From an uncultured Brachyspira sp. (GTDB taxonomy: Bacteria; Spirochaetota; Brachyspiria; Brachyspirales; Brachyspiraceae): a stretch of 25,620 bases of DNA. The notes beneath the pieces were generated by a model. It was given only the letters and a program-made list of their open reading frames with translations. It made no database searches and had not been told where the DNA came from. The stretch spans positions 1-25,620 of the forward strand of contig CAKVCG010000007.1 of the NCBI GenBank assembly GCA_934725525.1. The letters run 5' to 3'. A program made the position numbers and the translations under genes. Numbering within the stretch: the first letter of the stretch is position 1; each line of letters begins with the position of its first letter. Below, one piece after another: positions 25,191-25,620 of this stretch.

Positions 25191-25219
25191 AATATAAAAT
25201 ATAAATTATAAAATTTCAA
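25191..25219 (-). promoter_or_regulatory. Possible promoter of the GH3 lipoprotein gene
   Basis: On the complement TTGAAA (25214-25219) and TATATT (25191-25196) are 17 nt apart, about 47 nt before the ATG. The region is almost pure A/T, so other -10 boxes are possible. Confidence 0.35.
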
Positions 25220-25228
25220 TTTTAATAA

Positions 25229-25256
25229 TTGACAAAACAATAAAATATAATAATAT
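25229..25256 (+). promoter_or_regulatory. Promoter of the rhodanese lipoprotein gene
   Basis: A perfect TTGACA (25229-25234) is followed 16 nt later by TAATAT (25251-25256). A perfect TATAAT at 25246-25251 is only 11 nt away and is too close. The predicted leader is about 36 nt and includes AAGGA. Confidence 0.5.
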
Positions 25257-25298
25257 TAATTAACATAATATTTATTTAATTTTTAAGGATATTTAATT

Positions 25299-25620
25299 AT
25301 GCCTGATATAAGAAAATCTTTTATTTTATCATTATTTATAATTTTTATTATTTCATGTTCAAATAAAGGTTATAAAAATATTAATCTAAAAAAAGCAGTA
25401 AAAACTATTAATACTTCAACAAATTTAATTCTTTTAGATGTGCGAACGGCAGAAGAATATTCATCGGGATATATTCCAAATTCAATTAATATCGATGTTT
25501 TAAGTTCCGATTTCAAATCAAAAATAGAATTGCTTGATAAAAATAAAGAATATTTAATATATTGCAGAAGCGGAAACAGGTCTACAATAGCGTCAAGCAT
25601 AATGGCTACAAACGGTTTTA
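25299..25620 (+). CDS. Rhodanese-like domain lipoprotein (truncated by window edge)
   Basis: The first 107 codons are visible. The N-terminal signal ends FIIS-C20, followed by SNKG, a typical lipoprotein start. A rhodanese domain follows: LILLDVRTAEEYSSGYIPNS (about 50-70) and the active-site loop YCRSGNRS with Cys89. Secreted single-domain rhodaneses handle sulfane sulfur or serve as redox/binding domains. AAGGA (25285-25289) lies 9 nt before the ATG. The gene is divergent from the GH3 lipoprotein gene with a 154-bp shared upstream region. The missing C-terminus should be short, about 10-20 residues for a single-domain protein. Confidence 0.88.
   Translation, partial: MPDIRKSFILSLFIIFIISCSNKGYKNINLKKAVKTINTSTNLILLDVRTAEEYSSGYIPNSINIDVLSSDFKSKIELLDKNKEYLIYCRSGNRSTIASSIMATNGF

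Overview
The window looks like a chromosomal segment of an AT-rich spirochaete, most likely Brachyspira. The evidence is the very low GC content, heavy use of AAA/ATA/TTA/GAA codons, Ile/Ser-Cys lipoboxes, short ankyrin proteins, and a clostridial-type butyrate-pathway operon beside a streptomycin operon. The genus is inferred from overall character; no marker in the window proves it.

Layout. (1) 1-1850: the minus-strand rpsL-rpsG-fusA ribosomal operon, with fusA cut by the window edge, and a consensus sigma-70 promoter about 200 bp before rpsL. (2) 1973-7741: plus-strand genes. A cytosolic GH13 alpha-glucan enzyme, a soluble three-GAF histidine kinase and an all-helical protein look like one operon. 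A membrane DUF3810 metallopeptidase follows from its own, apparently leaderless, promoter. (3) 7771-12460: a minus-strand series comprising a PhnP-like metallo-beta-lactamase-fold hydrolase, an exported DUF3298-like protein, a zinc-ribbon/TM2 protein, an ankyrin lipoprotein and two overlapping DUF3841 paralogues. (4) 12509-15583: the thlA-crt-hbd operon (acetyl-CoA to crotonyl-CoA) with a clear promoter, a hairpin between thlA and crt, and a strong terminator. (5) 15660-20433: a complete type III restriction-modification system in the order res-mod. (6) 20472-23520: a LiaF-like membrane protein with a duplicated membrane half, a membrane-anchored ankyrin protein on the plus strand, and a probable cobalamin pair (CobC-like phosphatase plus a divergent CbiB-like membrane protein). 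(7) 23593-25620: an isolated N-terminal piece of an IS630-type transposase, a NagZ-like GH3 lipoprotein, and the start of a rhodanese lipoprotein cut by the window edge.

How the genes work together. The clearest functional units are the ribosomal operon, the C4 acyl-CoA operon, the type III R-M pair and the CobC/CbiB pair. The type III system is the main accessory module. I found no tRNA, rRNA, CRISPR array, recognisable riboswitch or complete insertion sequence. I do not see convincing evidence for a wholly new multi-gene system. The best leads are the leaderless DUF3810 promoter, the DUF3841 tandem pair, a GH3 enzyme with Asn in place of its conserved dyad Asp, and a CbiB-like protein that has lost signature residues.
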